IMG/VR virus record: IMGVR_UViG_3300042691_022151
Span: 1-39,791 of that record
Origin: a virus
Strand: one strand, 5' to 3'
DNA: 39,791 nucleotides
How positions within the stretch are numbered: the first letter of the stretch is position 1; each line of letters opens with the position of its first letter. The notes under the pieces are model-generated. The model worked only from the letters and a program-made list of their open reading frames with translations, was not told where the DNA came from and made no database searches. This document shows positions 37,577-39,791 of the stretch, piece by piece. The position numbers and the translations under genes are program-made.

Positions 37577-39600
37577 GCCTGACGGATACCGCGCTATTCT
37601 TGGCCGAGCAGTGGCCCGTTTTCCCATGCGACGCCAACAAGCGGCCGGTTACAGAACACGGCTTTAAGGACGCCACGCGCGATCCGGCGCAGATCGCGGC
37701 CATGTTCCGCCGGCCAGGCGCCTGCATGATCGGCGTTCCGACCGGCGCGGCATCCGACCTGCTCGTGATCGACCTCGATGTGAAGGACGGGCGCCCCGGT
37801 CTGGAATGGCTTGCGGCCAACCAACACCGCATCCCGCGCACTCGCCAGCACTCGACGCGATCCGGCGGGCGGCATCTGCTGTTCCGGTATCCGCAAGGCC
37901 GAGACATTCGCAACAGCGCGTCAAAGATCGCGCCGGGAGTGGATTGCAGGGCGAACGGCGGTTACATCATCACCGCGCCATCAGCCGGCTACAGCGTCCT
38001 AGACGACGCCATGCCCGCCGATCCGCCCGCATGGCTTATCGCGCTGCTCGACCCGCCAGCGCCGCCACCACGGCCCGCGCAACCGCTGCGCAACCCAGCC
38101 CCCGGCGAGGCCACCAAATACGGGCGCACCTCAATCGACAGCGCCTGCGACCGGATCGCGTCCGCACATCACGGCCAAAAGCACGATACCTTGAACCGCG
38201 AAGCCTATGGCGTCGGGCAGCTTGTAGCCGGCGGCGAGATCACGGACGGAGAGGCATTCGCGCGGCTACAGGACGCGCTGGAGGCCATGCACGCGCGCCA
38301 GCCATGCGAGGACTACCGCGCGGCTGTCCGCACCCTCCACACCGCTTACAGCCAAGGCAAAGCCGCGCCACGCTCGGCGCCGCCGCCGCGATACCAAGAT
38401 GTCCGCATTCGCGTTGAGGTGATGGCGCCGGAGCCACCACCACGCGAGGCGCCGCCGGACTATTGGGAAGCCGAGCCGGTTATCGAGATTGAGGAACCAG
38501 CGCAGCCGGCAACGCATCTGACGGACAAGCCGGCATCGCCCGGCCTGCCTCTAGTCTACTGGAACGACATCCAGCCATCCCTCGAAACCGAGGATTTCGT
38601 CGAAGGCGTCCTATCCCGCCAGGCCATGAGTGTCGTTTACGGCCCATCCAACTGCGGCAAGACGTTCTGGGCTTCCGACCTGTCCATGCACGTTGCCACA
38701 GGCCGGCAATGGAACGGGCGCCAAGTAGATCCCGGCGGCGTCATCTACTGCGCCCTAGAAGGCGGCGCAGGCATCCGCAACCGCGTAGCCGCATGGCGCA
38801 AGTTCCACGGGCTTGATGGCGTCGAAGTCCCGTTCGCCATCATCCCGGTTACGCTCAACCTGCTTGACCCGCTAGCCGACGCCACGCGCGTCTGTGACGC
38901 CATCCACGCCGCCGCCCGCGAGTTCGGGGTGAGGGTCATGCTCACCGTCATGGACACGCTGGCGCGAGCTATGGCGGGCGGCAACGAGAACAGCCCCGAG
39001 GATATGGGCGCGCTCGTCACAAACGGCACCATGATCCAGCAAGTGACCGGCTCGCACCTCATGTGGATCCACCACAGCGGCAAGGACCAAGCTCAAGGCG
39101 CGCGCGGTCACTCAAGCCTTCGCGCCGCCACCGATACCGAGATCGAGATCGGGCGCCCGGACAAGGACAGCCCATCCACCGCGAATGCGACCAAGCAGCG
39201 CGAAATGGACATCGACGGCGAGTGGTCGTTCAGCCTCCAGAAGGTCGATCTAGGCATCAACCGGCGCGGCAAGCCGGTCACGTCCTGCGTGGTTCAGCCC
39301 GCCGATGGGGTTGCAAAGAGCGGTCCAAAACTCGCGCCCGGCGCGAAGTTTGCCCTTGCCGCGCTCCACGAAGTGATGATCGGAGGGGGACAACCGTCAA
39401 TGTCCCCCTCCGTCCCCCAATGGGCTCGGGTGGTGCGTTTAGACGCATGGCGCCAAGCCTTCTACCAGCGCAGTCACCTCGATAATCCGCAGACAAAAAA
39501 GAAGGCTTTTCAGCGCGCAGTCAGTGACTTGCGGGACGCTGCTGCCATCGGGTTTCACGATGATTATGTCTGGATCGCAGATGCAAAAAAGCCTCTTTGA
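37573..39600 (+). CDS. Primase-polymerase/RepA-type helicase fusion, 675 aa
   Basis: Two replication modules. The N-terminal prim-pol (about 1-160): WPVFPCDANKRPVTEHGFKD, VIDLDV with D67/D69, and RSGGRHLLFRY (H101). After a Pro-rich linker comes an AAA_25/RepA-like hexameric helicase: Walker A GPSNCGKTF (about 357-365), VIYCALEGGAGIRNRVAAWR, a Walker B-like MLTVMDTLARAM, and ATDTEIEIG. GTG start overlaps the previous stop. A large protein that can start and unwind at an origin, so the nearby GGGGGACA repeats (some inside its 3' end at 39385-39418) may be its origin. Confidence 0.88.
   Translation: MSLTDTALFLAEQWPVFPCDANKRPVTEHGFKDATRDPAQIAAMFRRPGACMIGVPTGAASDLLVIDLDVKDGRPGLEWLAANQHRIPRTRQHSTRSGGRHLLFRYPQGRDIRNSASKIAPGVDCRANGGYIITAPSAGYSVLDDAMPADPPAWLIALLDPPAPPPRPAQPLRNPAPGEATKYGRTSIDSACDRIASAHHGQKHDTLNREAYGVGQLVAGGEITDGEAFARLQDALEAMHARQPCEDYRAAVRTLHTAYSQGKAAPRSAPPPRYQDVRIRVEVMAPEPPPREAPPDYWEAEPVIEIEEPAQPATHLTDKPASPGLPLVYWNDIQPSLETEDFVEGVLSRQAMSVVYGPSNCGKTFWASDLSMHVATGRQWNGRQVDPGGVIYCALEGGAGIRNRVAAWRKFHGLDGVEVPFAIIPVTLNLLDPLADATRVCDAIHAAAREFGVRVMLTVMDTLARAMAGGNENSPEDMGALVTNGTMIQQVTGSHLMWIHHSGKDQAQGARGHSSLRAATDTEIEIGRPDKDSPSTANATKQREMDIDGEWSFSLQKVDLGINRRGKPVTSCVVQPADGVAKSGPKLAPGAKFALAALHEVMIGGGQPSMSPSVPQWARVVRLDAWRQAFYQRSHLDNPQTKKKAFQRAVSDLRDAAAIGFHDDYVWIADAKKPL
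39385..39418. repeat. GGGGGACA/TGTCCCCC repeats inside the helicase 3' end
   Basis: GGGGGACA (39385-39392), TGTCCCCC (39401-39408) and CGTCCCCC (39411-39418) lie within the helicase reading frame. They are the same octamers as the intergenic cluster 200 bases downstream. Confidence 0.6.
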
Positions 39601-39604
39601 CGAT

Positions 39605-39704
39605 GGGGGACACGATGTCCCCCAGGGGACGTCCCTTGGGGGACAAAGGGGACATGTGTCTATAGACATGTCCCTTGTCCCCCTCATGTCCCCCCAGCCT
39701 GTCC
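39605..39704. repeat. Iteron-like GGGGGACA/TGTCCCCC cluster (candidate origin)
   Basis: About ten copies in 100 bases: GGGGGACA at 39605 and 39638, GGGGACA at 39648, GGGGAC at 39625, TGTCCCCC at 39616, 39676 and 39687, TGTCCC at 39669, plus TGTCC at 39700. Both orientations occur, and the block can fold into hairpins, e.g. GGGACATGT with ACATGTCCC around 39649-39674. It directly follows the replication gene, as iterons do at plasmid-type origins. Confidence 0.55.
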
Positions 39705-39791
39705 AGGCCACCTACAAGCGGGTGCAGGACCGCCGCGCAGCCTTCGCCGCGTGGGAGGCAGCCGGATCGCCGTGGCCACCTCCGGCCGGGC
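39668..39791 (+). CDS. Small hypothetical protein, 5' part (continues at 1-140)
   Basis: The reading frame begins at the ATG 39668 (other starts: 39656 GTG, 39686 ATG) inside the repeat cluster and reads through the sequence end into position 1, ending at 140. See the entry at 1-140 for the protein description. The ribosome binding site is poor. Confidence 0.55.
   Translation, partial: MSLVPLMSPQPVQATYKRVQDRRAAFAAWEAAGSPWPPPAG
39723..39791. repeat. 69-bp direct terminal repeat, right copy
   Basis: Exact copy of 1-69, closing the circle when the ends are joined. Confidence 0.95.

Noticed and set aside
39385-39704. CRISPR-like array reading of the GGGGGACA repeats
   Set aside because: Repeats are 8 bases, irregularly spaced and in both orientations; no 25-40 base repeats with unique spacers.
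1-39791. tRNA genes
   Set aside because: No cloverleaf-like stretch with a TTC-type T arm was noticed by eye; a tRNA scan could still find one.

Overview
This window is a complete or nearly complete genome of a short-tailed (podovirus-like) dsDNA phage or prophage with GC-rich DNA. The first 69 bases (1-69) are repeated exactly at 39723-39791, so the sequence is a circular or circularly permuted molecule of about 39.7 kb, or one with short terminal repeats, opened inside a small gene. The packaging and head genes (Walker-type large terminase, P22-like portal, scaffold, N4gp56-type capsid, gp4-like and gp10-like connector proteins, ejection proteins) and the lack of tail tube, sheath and tape-measure genes point to a podovirus. 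High GC, almost universal ATGA/GTGA gene overlaps and the protein types suggest a host in the Alphaproteobacteria. That host call is inference, not proof.

Layout. (A) 32910-39600 and across the ends to 935: rightward early operon, with a multi-HTH DNA-binding protein, SNF2-type helicase, DNA methyltransferase, von Willebrand A protein, RuvC-like nuclease, a primase-polymerase/helicase fusion and, after the circular junction, four small genes ending in a putative regulator. (B) 982-24834: a Rho-independent terminator, then the late operon: terminases, portal, scaffold, capsid, connectors, two beta-helix tailspikes, two further fibre/lectin-like proteins, ejection proteins, HTH-metallophosphoesterase, holin and M15 endolysin. 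A reverse-strand lipoprotein plus two-TM protein pair (18509-18828) sits inside it. (C) 24842-25341: two small leftward genes. (D) 25494-28071: rightward accessory cassette with a serine recombinase, small membrane protein, radical SAM enzyme and a conserved phage protein. (E) 32678 down to 27712: leftward early operon with Gp157-like, zinc-finger and RecT-like proteins and many small ORFs.

Control. Leftward operon E and rightward operon A diverge from 32741-32783, a 17+17 bp inverted repeat (15 of 17 positions symmetric) whose outer ends are TTGAC-type -35 boxes. A second divergent promoter region (25373-25485) carries three TTGTCCAA boxes. A terminator lies inside the 5' end of the HTH gene, and another separates the putative late regulator (498-935) from the late operon, an arrangement like lambda Q/late-gene antitermination. 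A dense cluster of GGGGGACA/TGTCCCCC repeats just after the primase-helicase gene is a candidate replication origin.

The least explained parts are the radical SAM/serine recombinase cassette, the vWA protein between a methyltransferase and a RuvC-like nuclease, the reverse-strand lipoprotein/membrane pair, and a recombination scar near 27950 where two convergent gene blocks have cut into each other. There is no tyrosine integrase, no recognisable CI-type repressor, no tRNA and no CRISPR array.
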